A stretch of DNA of 64,000 nucleotides from Pseudomonadota bacterium (GCA_018241225.1 JAFEEG010000002.1:62001-126000); one strand, 5' to 3'. Shown: positions 1-8,087, counted from the first letter of the stretch. Program-made: numbers and translations. Notes: generated by a model from the sequence alone, not told the origin.

Positions 1-978
1 TTGCAGCGCATCGACCCGCATGCGCTCGCCCAGGTGCGCCATGCCCATGCCCTTTTCCGGCATGTCGCGCTCGTCCGACAGAAGTTGCAGTACTTCCACC
101 GCCAGTTGCAGCGGCCAGCCCGGCGTACCGCCGCGTCGCGCCACGCCGGCCAGCAGGCTGGGCAGGTAGGCCGCGATGACCGCACCGAAGAGCACGATCA
201 GCCAGGCGATGTAGATCCACACCAGCAAAATCGGAAAGGCCGCAAAGGCGCCATAGAGCACCGAGTAGGTCGGCACCATGCTGAAGTAGATGGCCAGCAG
301 TTTCTTGGCGATCTCGATGGCCACCGCCACGAACAGGCCGCCGGCCCACGCATGCGACCACCTGACCTCGGTGTTGGGCACGTAGTGGTACAGGCCCGCC
401 ATGCCACCGGCCAGCAGCAGGAATTCGGCCGTGTCGAACACCAGCTTCAGGCCTGCGTCATCGACCAGGCCGCGCGAGGCCGCGAACACATAGGAGGTGG
501 TGGACAGGCTCAGCGCCAGCACCATGGGCCCCAGGGTGGCGGCGGCCCAGTACACCAGCACGCGCTGGGCCAGCGGCCTGGGCTCGCGCACGCGCCAGAT
601 GTTGTTGAGCGTGCGGTCGATGGTCAGGATCAGCGCAAAGGCAGTGAGCAGCAGCACTGCCAGGCCGAGCACGCCCAAACCCCCGGCCTTGCTGGCGAAC
701 TGGGTCAGGTAGCCCAGCACCTGGCGGGCGATGTTTTCCGGGATGAGGCTTTCCACCAGCCAGCGCTGCACCCGGCCCTGCATCTTCGCGAACATGGGAA
801 AGGCCGTGAACAAGGCCAATGCCACGGTGAAGAAGGGCACCAGCGCAATGGTGGTGGTGAAGGTCAGGCTGCTGGCCGACAGGCCCAGGCGGTCTTCGCG
901 AAAGCGCTCACCCAGGACGGCGGCGGTGTTGCGCCACGGAAAATGGGACAGCTCCCTCCATAGCGAGTGGCGATTCAT
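1..978 (-). CDS. YihY/BrkB-family inner-membrane protein (partial, C-terminus outside window)
   Basis: The frame opens at ATG 978 and runs off the left edge, leaving 326 codons. The protein begins MNRHSLWRELSHFPW and continues with several long hydrophobic stretches and a typical YihY segment (VPFFTVALALFTAFP near residues 45-60; later IYFSMVPTYSVLYGAFAAFP). YihY (UPF0761) proteins are polytopic inner-membrane proteins once misannotated as ribonuclease BN; their true function is unsettled. The gene is divergent from the DUF2069 gene, whose start lies 35 bp away, so the two share a very short promoter region. Family assignment is confident from the overall pattern; function is not. Confidence 0.85.
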   Translation of the reverse strand, partial: MNRHSLWRELSHFPWRNTAAVLGERFREDRLGLSASSLTFTTTIALVPFFTVALALFTAFPMFAKMQGRVQRWLVESLIPENIARQVLGYLTQFASKAGGLGVLGLAVLLLTAFALILTIDRTLNNIWRVREPRPLAQRVLVYWAAATLGPMVLALSLSTTSYVFAASRGLVDDAGLKLVFDTAEFLLLAGGMAGLYHYVPNTEVRWSHAWAGGLFVAVAIEIAKKLLAIYFSMVPTYSVLYGAFAAFPILLVWIYIAWLIVLFGAVIAAYLPSLLAGVARRGGTPGWPLQLAVEVLQLLSDERDMPEKGMGMAHLGERMRVDALQ

Positions 979-1012
979 GGGTCGCTATCATGCCATCGGG
1001 TTTTTCACCGCC

Positions 1013-1462
1013 ATGCCTCCCCTGCCCGCTGCCCCCCTTCCCCATTCGTCGTCCGCCGCTTCCAACGCCGGCGCCAACCCTGGCGACCGCGCTGTCGCGG
1101 CCACGCGCGCGCTCGCCGTCGCCAGCCTGGCCGGGCTGATCGTGCTGGGCCTGGCCTGGGAGCTGTGGCTCGCGCCGGTGCGCCCGGGCGGCTCGCTGCT
1201 GGCGCTGAAGGTGCTGCCGCTGGTGCTGCCGCTGGCAGGCCTTCTGAAGCGGCGCATGTACACCTACCGCTGGGTGAGCCTGCTGATCTGGATCTACTTC
1301 ACAGAAGGCGTGGTGCGCGCCTGGAGCGACACCCAGGTCATGGGCCGGGTGCTGGCGGGCATCGAGATCGTGCTGTGCCTGCTGCTGTTCATTGCCTGCG
1401 CCTGGCACGTGCGAACCCGCCTGGCGCGCGCCGATGCAATGCGCGCGGAAGCCAATACATGA
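1013..1462 (+). CDS. DUF2069 small membrane protein
   Basis: 149 aa. After a Pro/Ala-rich N-terminus there are about four hydrophobic segments (LAVASLAGLIVLGLAWELWL; LALKVLPLVLPLAGLL; WVSLLIWIYFTEGVVRAW; VLAGIEIVLCLLLFIACAW), the typical DUF2069 layout. The tract 'YRWVSLLIWIYFTEG' is characteristic of the family. ATG 1013 is preferred over ATG 977 because a -10-like TATCAT lies at 984-989, between the two. The stop overlaps the next start by 4 bp (ATGA), suggesting translational coupling with the FAD oxidase. No biochemical role is known for the family. Confidence 0.8.
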   Translation: MPPLPAAPLPHSSSAASNAGANPGDRAVAATRALAVASLAGLIVLGLAWELWLAPVRPGGSLLALKVLPLVLPLAGLLKRRMYTYRWVSLLIWIYFTEGVVRAWSDTQVMGRVLAGIEIVLCLLLFIACAWHVRTRLARADAMRAEANT

Positions 1463-2892
1463 CCACCACCACCGAACTCATCGAGCAACTGCGCCGCGTC
1501 GTCGGCGAACACAACGTGCTGACCGAAGGTGATCTCACCGCCTGGGAACAGGACTGGCGCAAGCGCGAGCGGGGCAAGGCACTGGCCGTGGTGCGACCTG
1601 CCAGCACGCCGCAGGTGGCGCAGGTGGTCAAGGCCTGCGTGGCCGCGGGTGTTTCGATCGTGCCGCAGGGCGGCAATACCGGTCTGGCCGTGGGCTCCAT
1701 TCCCGACGCGAGCGGCCGGCAGGTGCTGCTGAGCCTCACGCGCATGAACGCGGTGCGAAACATCGACGCGGCCAACCTCACGGTGACGGTGGAAGCCGGC
1801 TGCGTGCTGCAGAGCCTGCAGGAAGCCGCGCGAAGCGCCGGGTTCCTGTTTCCCCTGAGCCTGGCGGCCGAGGGCAGTTGCACCATCGGCGGCAACCTGG
1901 CCACCAACGCCGGCGGCACCCAGGTTCTGCGATACGGCAATGCGCGCGAGCTGTGCCTGGGCCTGGAAGTGGTCACGCCCCAGGGCGAGACCTGGGAAGG
2001 CACCAGCGGCCTGCGCAAGGACAACACTGGCTACGACCTGCGCGACCTCATCGTCGGCAGCGAAGGCACGCTGGGCATCATCACCGCCGCCACCATGAAG
2101 CTGTATCCGCTGCCGGCGGCCCGGCTCACGGCCTGGGCGGCCGTTCCTTCGCTGGAACATGCGGTGCGGCTGCTGGGCCTGGCGCACCAGCACCTGGGCG
2201 CGGGCCTTACCGGCTTCGAGGTGATGGGCCGCTTCGCGCTCAGCCTGGTGCCCAAGCACTTTCCGGCGCAGCGCGTGCCCTTCATCGCCGACAGCGAAGG
2301 CGCCTCGCCCTGGTGCGTGCTGCTGGAGAACTCCGACAACGAATCCGAGGACCATGCGCGCCAACGCTTCGAAGCCCTTCTGGAAAAGGCCTTCGAAGAC
2401 GGCTGCGTGAGCGACGCGGTGGTGGCCGAGAACCTCTCGCAGGCCAAGGCCCTGTGGCATGTGCGCGAGAGCATTCCGCTGGCACAGGCCGAGGAAGGCC
2501 TGAACATCAAGCACGACATCTCCATTGCCGTCTCGCGCATTCCGGCCTTCGTGGCCGAGACCGATGCGCTGCTCGAGAAGGAAATTCCCGGCGTGCGGCT
2601 GGTCAACTTCGGCCACCTGGGCGACGGCAACCTGCACTACAACGTGCAGGCCCCGGCGGACGGCGACGCGCGTGCCTTCCTCGTCAACGAGGAAGAACGC
2701 GTGAACACGCTGGTGTACGACGCGGTGCAGCGCTATGGCGGCTCCATCTCGGCCGAGCACGGCATCGGCTCGCTCAAGGCGCACAAGCTGGAAAAGCACA
2801 AGTCGCCGGTGGCGCTGGGCATGATGCGGGCCATCAAGGGTGCACTGGACCCGAAGAACACGCTGAATCCTGGTCGAGTGCTGCGCGGTTGA
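1459..2892 (+). CDS. FAD-binding oxidoreductase, D-lactate/D-2-hydroxyglutarate dehydrogenase family (GlcD-like)
   Basis: 477 aa, the usual length for the FAD-linked oxidase C family. Residues 40-220 form the PCMH-type FAD domain (PQGGNTGLAVGS near 69-80; TIGGNLATNAGGTQVLRYGN near 140). The C-terminal half holds the oxidase cap with FGHLGDGNLHYN (near 384) and the signature SAEHGIGSLKAHK (near 432). Family members oxidise D-2-hydroxyacids such as D-lactate, D-2-hydroxyglutarate or glycolate and pass electrons to a quinone or electron-transfer flavoprotein. The substrate cannot be fixed from sequence alone. The start codon overlaps the DUF2069 stop. Confidence 0.88.
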   Translation: MTTTTELIEQLRRVVGEHNVLTEGDLTAWEQDWRKRERGKALAVVRPASTPQVAQVVKACVAAGVSIVPQGGNTGLAVGSIPDASGRQVLLSLTRMNAVRNIDAANLTVTVEAGCVLQSLQEAARSAGFLFPLSLAAEGSCTIGGNLATNAGGTQVLRYGNARELCLGLEVVTPQGETWEGTSGLRKDNTGYDLRDLIVGSEGTLGIITAATMKLYPLPAARLTAWAAVPSLEHAVRLLGLAHQHLGAGLTGFEVMGRFALSLVPKHFPAQRVPFIADSEGASPWCVLLENSDNESEDHARQRFEALLEKAFEDGCVSDAVVAENLSQAKALWHVRESIPLAQAEEGLNIKHDISIAVSRIPAFVAETDALLEKEIPGVRLVNFGHLGDGNLHYNVQAPADGDARAFLVNEEERVNTLVYDAVQRYGGSISAEHGIGSLKAHKLEKHKSPVALGMMRAIKGALDPKNTLNPGRVLRG

Positions 2893-2894
2893 GC

Positions 2895-2948
2895 GCGCAT
2901 ATGGCATGCGCCTAAAATATGCGCATATTCTTTGCTCACACAAAGGGA
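2895..2948 (+). promoter_or_regulatory. Putative autoregulatory operator/promoter of the ccdAB-like pair
   Basis: The 63-bp gap before ccdA is rich in symmetry. GCGCAT(N5)ATGCGC lies at 2895-2911 and the perfect 12-mer ATATGCGCATAT at 2917-2928, so the octamer GCGCATAT occurs three times in alternating orientation. A -10-like TAAAAT (2913-2918) sits between the two palindromes. CTTTG (2930-2934) can pair with CAAAG (2941-2945) next to the Shine-Dalgarno AAAGGGA (2942-2948). Tandem palindromes over a promoter are what ribbon-helix-helix antitoxins such as CcdA bind for autorepression. Binding here is inferred. Confidence 0.55.
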
Positions 2949-2955
2949 TGCCGCC

Positions 2956-3195
2956 ATGCTCAATTTCAGCGATGCGCCCAAGAAGGCGACCAACCTCAGT
3001 CTAAACAGCAAGGTGCTGGAGATGGCGCGCGAGATGGGCATGAACGTCTCGCAGACCGTAGACGCGCTGCTGGCCGCCGAGGTGCAGCGCCGCTACTGGG
3101 AGAAGTGGAACGAGGAGAGCAAGGAAGCGGTGGCGGCCTACAACGCGCGCATTGCCAAGGAAGGCCTGCCGCTGGCCAAGTACCGCAGCTTCTGA
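2956..3195 (+). CDS. ccdA: CcdA-family type II antitoxin
   Basis: 79 aa. The N-terminus KKATNLSLNSKVLEMAREMG followed by NVSQTVDALL matches the ribbon-helix-helix DNA-binding fold of CcdA-type antitoxins. The C-terminal part (YWEKWNEESKEAVAAYN, then IAKEGLPLAKYRSF) resembles the charged, flexible toxin-binding tail that neutralises CcdB. ATG 2956 is chosen because AAAGGGA lies 7 nt upstream; an in-frame TTG at 2932 has no such site. The next gene starts 7 nt after the stop. Known CcdA proteins dimerise, repress their own operon with CcdB, and are degraded by Lon. Confidence 0.82.
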   Translation: MLNFSDAPKKATNLSLNSKVLEMAREMGMNVSQTVDALLAAEVQRRYWEKWNEESKEAVAAYNARIAKEGLPLAKYRSF

Positions 3196-3202
3196 TCGCG
3201 TC

Positions 3203-3517
3203 ATGGCTCGCTACGACGTCTACCGCCATCCGGATCCCGTCCTGCGCAAGACCACTCCCTTCCTGCTCGACGTGCAAAACGACTACATCAGCAGTGTCGA
3301 CACCCGCGTGGTGCTTCCCATGCGCGCTGCCAAGCACTGCGGCCCACCCATGCGCGACCTCAACCCGTCCTTCGACATCGGCGGCACTCCGGTCGTGCTC
3401 GATACGCCTGCCATTGCCGCGTTCCCCGCGGCGGAACTGCGCGATCCCGTGCTCAGCCTGCGAACTCAGTCGACGTTGATCGCCGATGCGCTCCACTCCC
3501 TCTTCGGTGCCTACTGA
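3203..3517 (+). CDS. ccdB: CcdB-family gyrase-poison toxin
   Basis: 104 aa, close to the 101 aa of plasmid F CcdB. Shared features: an N-terminal '[20 protein letters not shown]', then [18 protein letters not shown] (F CcdB has DVQSDII...GRRMVIPL), a central [18 protein letters not shown], and a C-terminal [11 protein letters not shown] where F CcdB ends in NLMFWGI. In F CcdB the last residues (Trp-Gly-Ile) contact GyrA; here they are FGAY, so potency could differ. CcdB traps the gyrase-DNA complex. Its stop codon lies one base before the thyA start, so thyA-folA probably shares transcripts with this pair. Confidence 0.8.
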   Translation: MARYDVYRHPDPVLRKTTPFLLDVQNDYISSVDTRVVLPMRAAKHCGPPMRDLNPSFDIGGTPVVLDTPAIAAFPAAELRDPVLSLRTQSTLIADALHSLFGAY

Positions 3518-3518
3518 A

Positions 3519-4352
3519 ATGACCCCCCACCCCATCCGCCACCAATACGAAGACTTCATGCGCCACGTCGACGAGACGGGCGTGTTCAAGTCCGACCGCA
3601 CCGGCACCGGCACCAAGAGCGTGTTCGGACACCAGATGCGCTTCGACCTGAACGAGGGCTTTCCGCTGGTCACCACCAAGAAGGTGCACCTGAAGTCCAT
3701 CATCATCGAGCTGCTGTGGTTTCTCACCGGCTCGTCCGACAACAACTGGCTCAAGGAGCGCGGCGTCACCATCTGGGACGAATGGGCGCGCGAGGACGGC
3801 GACCTGGGCCCCGTGTACGGCGTGCAGTGGCGCAGCTGGCCCACGCCCGACGGCGGGCACATCGACCAGATCAAGCAGGTCATCGACACCCTCAAGAGCA
3901 ATCCGGACTCGCGCCGCATCATCGTCAGTGCCTGGAACGTGGCCGATCTTTCCAGGATGGCGCTCATGCCCTGCCATGCGTTCTTCCAGTTCTACGTGGC
4001 GCCGCCGCAGGCGCCCGGCGAGCGCGGCAAGCTCAGCTGCCAGCTCTACCAGCGCAGCGCCGACATCTTCCTGGGCGTGCCCTTCAACATCGCCAGCTAC
4101 GCGCTGCTCACGCACATGATTGCGCAGCAGTGCGACCTGGATGTGGGCGACTTCATCTGGACCGGCGGCGACTGCCACATCTACAGCAACCACGCCGAGC
4201 AGGTGGCGCTGCAGCTATCGCGCGAGGCGCGCCCCTACCCCACGCTTCGCATCAAGCGCCGCCCCGCGTCCATCTTCGACTACGCGTACGAAGACTTCGA
4301 GATCGAAGGCTACGACCCGCATCCTGGCATCAAGGCACCCGTGGCGGTGTGA
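3519..4352 (+). CDS. thyA: Thymidylate synthase
   Basis: 277 aa. It converts dUMP to dTMP with 5,10-methylene-tetrahydrofolate, in the cytoplasm. Visible signatures: [20 protein letters not shown] (folate/phosphate-binding arginine loop), the catalytic cysteine in [14 protein letters not shown] (Cys152), [20 protein letters not shown], and the dUMP-binding [12 protein letters not shown] 3519 is one base after the ccdB stop; the C-terminus ends [11 protein letters not shown], normal for the family. Its stop overlaps the folA start (GTGA), so the methylene-THF-consuming enzyme and the DHF-recycling enzyme are translationally coupled. Confidence 0.97.
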   Translation: MTPHPIRHQYEDFMRHVDETGVFKSDRTGTGTKSVFGHQMRFDLNEGFPLVTTKKVHLKSIIIELLWFLTGSSDNNWLKERGVTIWDEWAREDGDLGPVYGVQWRSWPTPDGGHIDQIKQVIDTLKSNPDSRRIIVSAWNVADLSRMALMPCHAFFQFYVAPPQAPGERGKLSCQLYQRSADIFLGVPFNIASYALLTHMIAQQCDLDVGDFIWTGGDCHIYSNHAEQVALQLSREARPYPTLRIKRRPASIFDYAYEDFEIEGYDPHPGIKAPVAV

Positions 4353-4861
4353 GCACCGTGGCACGCATCAACATCATCTTCGCCCGCGCTCGCAACGGCG
4401 TCATCGGCAAGGACGGGCAGATGCCCTGGCACCTGCCCGAAGACCTGGCGCACTTCAAGCAGCAGACCGGCGGTGCGCCGGTACTGATGGGCCGCAAGAC
4501 CTGGGACTCGTTGCCGCCGCGCTTTCGGCCGCTGCCGGGCCGGCGCAACGTGGTCATCACGCGCCAGGCCGACTGGCAGGCACCGGGTGCCGAGCGGGCG
4601 GCCAACCTGCAGGACGCGATCGCGCTGTGCGCCGAGGCCGCCGATATCTGGGTGATCGGCGGTGGAGAAATCTACGCGCAGGCCGTGCCGCTGGCGCAGC
4701 GCGCCGTCATCACCGAGATCGAACGCGACTTCGAAGGCGACACCTATGCGCCACGGCTCGACGCCGCCTGGCACGAAACCGCGCGCAGCGCGCACACCGC
4801 GGCCAAGGACGGACTGCCCTTCAGCTTCGTCACCTATGAGCGCAGCACCAAGGCCGCCTGA
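4349..4861 (+). CDS. folA: Dihydrofolate reductase
   Basis: 170 aa from GTG 4349, which overlaps the thyA stop by 4 bp; an in-frame GTG at 4358 is an alternative start. It reduces dihydrofolate to tetrahydrofolate with NADPH, regenerating the cofactor oxidised by ThyA. The motifs are standard: [29 protein letters not shown] (Asp equivalent to E. coli Asp27), [19 protein letters not shown] and [11 protein letters not shown]. It is the target of trimethoprim. The last 26 bp overlap the start of the App1-like gene. Confidence 0.96.
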   Translation: MSTVARINIIFARARNGVIGKDGQMPWHLPEDLAHFKQQTGGAPVLMGRKTWDSLPPRFRPLPGRRNVVITRQADWQAPGAERAANLQDAIALCAEAADIWVIGGGEIYAQAVPLAQRAVITEIERDFEGDTYAPRLDAAWHETARSAHTAAKDGLPFSFVTYERSTKAA

Positions 4862-5969
4862 TCACGCAGCCGCCCCAGCGCAAGTCAATCTCCGCCGCCG
4901 GCAACTGCTGGCCACCTGGCCGCTGGCTGCGCTGCTGGCCAGCGCCACCACCTCCACCAACGTTCTTGCCAAGGCAGAGCCGCTGGAGCCAGATGAAGAC
5001 GTGCTGTTCATGCCCAGCACGGCGCGCGATCTGGGCAATGGCCAGATCGAGGTGGACGTACAGATCTGGATCCACGAGAAGAACCGCTACAAGGTGCTGG
5101 ACGCGGGCCTGGCCCGATACCTGGGCCTGAAGCTGGGCAGCATGTCCCCAGCAGCGCGCCTGCGCTTTGCTCAGCGCACCATGCTGTTCCATGCCGAGCC
5201 GGAAGAAGGCACGGTGCTGGAGATCGACTTCGGCCACGGCGCGCCACTGGTGCCAATGCCGGCAAGCGACGGCAGTGGCCGCACCAAGCTGCGCGCAACG
5301 GTGGACGTGAAGCCCGATGCACGCACGGCGCCATGGATCGTCTTCCACGCCCGCCTGCCCGGCCCGCGGCCCGGCGTCGAGGGACGCGCGCTGCTGGTAC
5401 CGCCCACCGGCCTGTCGGTCATCTCCGATATCGACGACACCATCAAGGTGACCCAGGTGCTCGAGCAGCAGCAGATGCTGCTCAACACCTTTGCCCGCCC
5501 CTTCAAGGCGGTGCCGGGCATGGCGCAGCACTACGGCGCCCTCGCGCGCAATCCGCAAACCCGCTTTCACTACTTGTCGTCAAGCCCGATCCAGTTGCTG
5601 CCGCCCTTGCTGGGCTTCCTGCAGGATGCGGGCTTTCCGCCGGGCAGCATGCACCTGCGCGAATCGACCACGCTGCGCACGCTCATTCCGGGCGAGGGCG
5701 AATCCCGCGCCCACAAGCTCGCCGGCATCGCAAGGCTGATGGAGGACTTTCCCGAGCGCCGCTTCCTGCTGGTTGGCGACTCGGGCGAACTCGACCCTGA
5801 AATCTACGGCGAGGTGGCGCGCAAGCAAGGCAGCCGCATCGAAGGCATCGTGATCCGCGACGTGACCGCACAAGGGCGCGATGCGGCCCGGTACGCCGCC
5901 GCATTCGAAGGGGTCGATCCGGCAACCTGGCACATCCTGCGCGACGGCCAGCCCTGGCCGATTCGCTAG
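4836..5969 (+). CDS. App1-type (DUF2183) phosphatidate phosphatase domain protein, exported
   Basis: 377 aa from ATG 4836, inside the folA 3' end; there is no gap in which another start would fit better. The N-terminus holds NLRRRQLLATWPLAALLAS, a twin-arginine-like signal, suggesting Tat export. The C-terminal half is the App1 catalytic domain: SVISDIDDTIK (Asp198/Asp200, HAD-like DxDxT), FHYLSSSPIQL, and FLLVGDSGELDPEIY. In yeast App1 this domain is a Mg2+-dependent phosphatidate phosphatase; bacterial members are uncharacterised. A hairpin terminator follows at 5998-6027. Confidence 0.8.
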   Translation: MSAAPRPPDHAAAPAQVNLRRRQLLATWPLAALLASATTSTNVLAKAEPLEPDEDVLFMPSTARDLGNGQIEVDVQIWIHEKNRYKVLDAGLARYLGLKLGSMSPAARLRFAQRTMLFHAEPEEGTVLEIDFGHGAPLVPMPASDGSGRTKLRATVDVKPDARTAPWIVFHARLPGPRPGVEGRALLVPPTGLSVISDIDDTIKVTQVLEQQQMLLNTFARPFKAVPGMAQHYGALARNPQTRFHYLSSSPIQLLPPLLGFLQDAGFPPGSMHLRESTTLRTLIPGEGESRAHKLAGIARLMEDFPERRFLLVGDSGELDPEIYGEVARKQGSRIEGIVIRDVTAQGRDAARYAAAFEGVDPATWHILRDGQPWPIR

Positions 5970-5997
5970 GCCGCTCAAAACAGACAACAAGAAAAGA

Positions 5998-6027
5998 CCG
6001 CATCGCGCCCTGTGAAGCGCGATGCGG
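5998..6027 (-). terminator. Hairpin terminator of the fasciclin gene, probably bidirectional
   Basis: CCGCATCGCGC (5998-6008) pairs perfectly with GCGCGATGCGG (6017-6027) across an 8-nt loop. On the minus strand the stem is followed by TCTTTTCTTGTT, fitting factor-independent termination of the fasciclin gene. The plus-strand side (CCCTTGTTC) is weaker but could also stop the folA/App1 transcript. Confidence 0.7.
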
Positions 6028-6077
6028 CCCTTGTTCATCATCGGCAACGCAGTGCCGATGATGGCGAGCGACGAGAC

Positions 6078-7082
6078 TTAGGCGTCCTGCGGCAGGATCA
6101 CCTTGTCGCACACGTGCAGAACACCGTTGGTGTTGAGCACGTCAGGCGTGGTCAGGTTGCAGATGCGACCGCGAACGTCGACGATCTGGTAGCTGGAATT
6201 GACCTTGATGGTGGTGCCCTGCACGGTCGTGACGGGCTTGTCGACTTCGAATTCCTTCTTGCACTTGCGTTGCGGAATCTGGTGGCATTGCATGATCTTC
6301 TTGCAGCGCGGAATGTCGGCCAGCAGGATATCGATCGTGATGTTCAGCTCGATGAACACCGCCTGGAAGGCCGCGTCGGTCGGGCAGATGAAGGTCATGC
6401 CCGTGCCAGGCTGCTTGAGCGAATCGGTCAGGCCGCATGCCTCGATGCACTTGACTGCGATGTCGCACTGCGGCTTGATTTCGGGCTTCTCTTCGCAAGT
6501 CACGATGATGTCCATGTTGGCCGGCAGCATCGTCTTGTCGATCGTGTGCAGGACGCCGTTGAGCGCCACCACGTCGGTGCTGAGCAGCTTGCACTGGCGG
6601 TTGCGGCCGTCAGTGGCCGTGAACACGTTGTTGGCCTTGTCGATCTTGAAGAAGCCGCCGCCGATGGTGTCGAGCGTGTGGCCTTCCACGATGGCCTCGG
6701 TGAACTGCGCCTTGCTCATGATGTGGCACTTCACGATCGCCGTCAGCGTGGTCTTGTCGGCAAAGAGCTGGTCCTTGCTCACGTTCAATTCGCCCAGCGT
6801 GGCGTTGAAGCCGTCGTTGGTAAAGCCGAAGGCCGTCCAGGTGCCGCCACCGTCCAGGCTCGAATCCAGGCCGCAGGCCTTGACCGCTTCCACGAAGATG
6901 CTGAGCTCAGGCTTGGACTGGGCCTGGTTCATGATGCTCTTGCGCTCGTCCAGTTGGGTGCCCACGGTCTTGTCGCTGTTTCCGCCGCCGCCACAGGCAG
7001 ACAGCAGCAGCGAGCCGCCAAGCGTGGCCGCGCCATACGTGATGAGCTGGCGTCGTTGTTTCATCATCAAGTTCTGTTGCAT
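6078..7082 (-). CDS. Cysteine-rich lipoprotein with two fasciclin (FAS1) domains
   Basis: 334 aa. ATG 7082 is chosen because AGGAG lies 7 nt upstream. The N-terminus KQRRQLITYGAATLGGSLLLSAC combines a twin-arginine-like start with a lipobox (Cys30) and a GGGG linker, so it is likely a lipoprotein. Two FAS1 repeats follow (about 45-180 and 190-334), each with the FAS1 landmarks: TAFGFTNDGFNA / LNGVLHTIDKTMLP, and TFICPTDAAFQAV / TNGVLHVCDKVILP. FAS1 domains mediate adhesion or ligand binding. Unusually there are 13 cysteines besides the lipobox residue, including clusters such as QCDIAVKCIEAC and RCKKIMQCHQIPQRKC. Partner unknown. Confidence 0.85.
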   Translation of the reverse strand: MQQNLMMKQRRQLITYGAATLGGSLLLSACGGGGNSDKTVGTQLDERKSIMNQAQSKPELSIFVEAVKACGLDSSLDGGGTWTAFGFTNDGFNATLGELNVSKDQLFADKTTLTAIVKCHIMSKAQFTEAIVEGHTLDTIGGGFFKIDKANNVFTATDGRNRQCKLLSTDVVALNGVLHTIDKTMLPANMDIIVTCEEKPEIKPQCDIAVKCIEACGLTDSLKQPGTGMTFICPTDAAFQAVFIELNITIDILLADIPRCKKIMQCHQIPQRKCKKEFEVDKPVTTVQGTTIKVNSSYQIVDVRGRICNLTTPDVLNTNGVLHVCDKVILPQDA

Positions 7083-7313
7083 GAGATTGCTCCTGGAGGT
7101 GGTGAATAGGTGCTGCAAGCATGGGCCCCCGATAGCCCCAACCCCGCAAGTGACATTCGCACAGGCAGGTAGGACATGCCTGCGTGCATCTGCCGGTGCT
7201 TGTAGGCGCCCTCCGATACTCATCAGCGCAGTCTTCACTAACTAGAGGCTTCCTCCTGCACGCCTCCCACGGATAATCTGCGCTCCCCAACGACAGCCAC
7301 GCCAAGCAGTGCC
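7083..7313. other. Divergent intergenic region with an inverted repeat
   Basis: These 231 bp separate the fasciclin gene (minus) from xth (plus). The region contains CAGGCA (7162-7167) facing TGCCTG (7177-7182) across 9 bp, extended imperfectly by GCA/GTGC flanks, a possible operator. A -10-like GATAAT at 7272-7277 lies 37 bp before xth, with no convincing -35. No coding frame with family features is visible here. Confidence 0.4.
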
Positions 7314-8087
7314 ATGAAGATCGCCACCTGGAACGTCAACTCACTTACCGCGCGCCTGCAGCACGTGCTCGACTGGCTGGCCGCCAACCCGGTCGATGTG
7401 CTGTGCCTGCAGGAGCTCAAGCTCACCGACGACAAGTTCCCGCTCATGGAGCTGCAGGCCGCGGGCTACCAGGCGGCTGTGTTCGGGCAGAAGACGTACA
7501 ACGGCGTGGCCATCCTCAGCCGCACGCCGGCGCGAGACGTGCTGCGCAACATCGGCGGCTTCACCGACGAGCATTCGCGCGTGATCAGCGCCACCGTCGA
7601 CACGCCCACCGAGTCGGTGCGGGTGGTCAACGGCTATTTCGTCAACGGCCAGGAGCCGGGCAGCGACAAGTTCGCCTACAAGATGCGCTGGCTCGACGCC
7701 CTGCGCGACTGGCTGCGCACCGAGCTGACCACGCATTCGCGCCTGGTGCTGCTGGGCGACTTCAACATCACGCCCGAGGACCGCGACAGCTACGACCCCG
7801 AGGGCCTGCGCGAAACCATCCACCACACGACCGAAGAGCGCCAGCACTTCAAGGCGCTGCTCGAGCTGGGCCTGGTCGACAGCTTCCGCCTCTTCGAGCA
7901 ACCCGAGAAGAGCTACTCGTGGTGGGACTACCGCATGCTGGGCTATCAGAAGAACCGCGGCCTGCGCATCGACCACATCCTGGTGAGCCAGGCACTGGTG
8001 CCCGAGGTCAAGAGCTGCGTCATCGACCGGGTGCCGCGCAAGTGGGCCAAGCCGAGCGACCACGCGCCGGTGATCCTGGAGCTCTGA
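7314..8087 (+). CDS. xth: Exodeoxyribonuclease III (AP endonuclease)
   Basis: 257 aa. Xth cleaves abasic sites and degrades duplex DNA 3' to 5' in base-excision repair. All family motifs are present: MKIATWNVNSLTARLQHVL, CLQELKLTDDKFP (metal-binding Glu), YNGVAILSR, GDFNITPEDRDSYDPEG, RIDHILVSQALV and the C-terminal KPSDHAPVILEL with the catalytic His. It is followed by a small lipoprotein gene 49 bp downstream. Confidence 0.95.
   Translation: MKIATWNVNSLTARLQHVLDWLAANPVDVLCLQELKLTDDKFPLMELQAAGYQAAVFGQKTYNGVAILSRTPARDVLRNIGGFTDEHSRVISATVDTPTESVRVVNGYFVNGQEPGSDKFAYKMRWLDALRDWLRTELTTHSRLVLLGDFNITPEDRDSYDPEGLRETIHHTTEERQHFKALLELGLVDSFRLFEQPEKSYSWWDYRMLGYQKNRGLRIDHILVSQALVPEVKSCVIDRVPRKWAKPSDHAPVILEL

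Noticed and set aside
1-963. Long plus-strand reading frame opposite the YihY gene
   Set aside because: Composition is His/Gln/Arg-rich without any family motif; it is the antisense shadow typical of GC-rich genomes. The same holds for the long antisense frames over the gyrA, mrp, cox and aroA genes.
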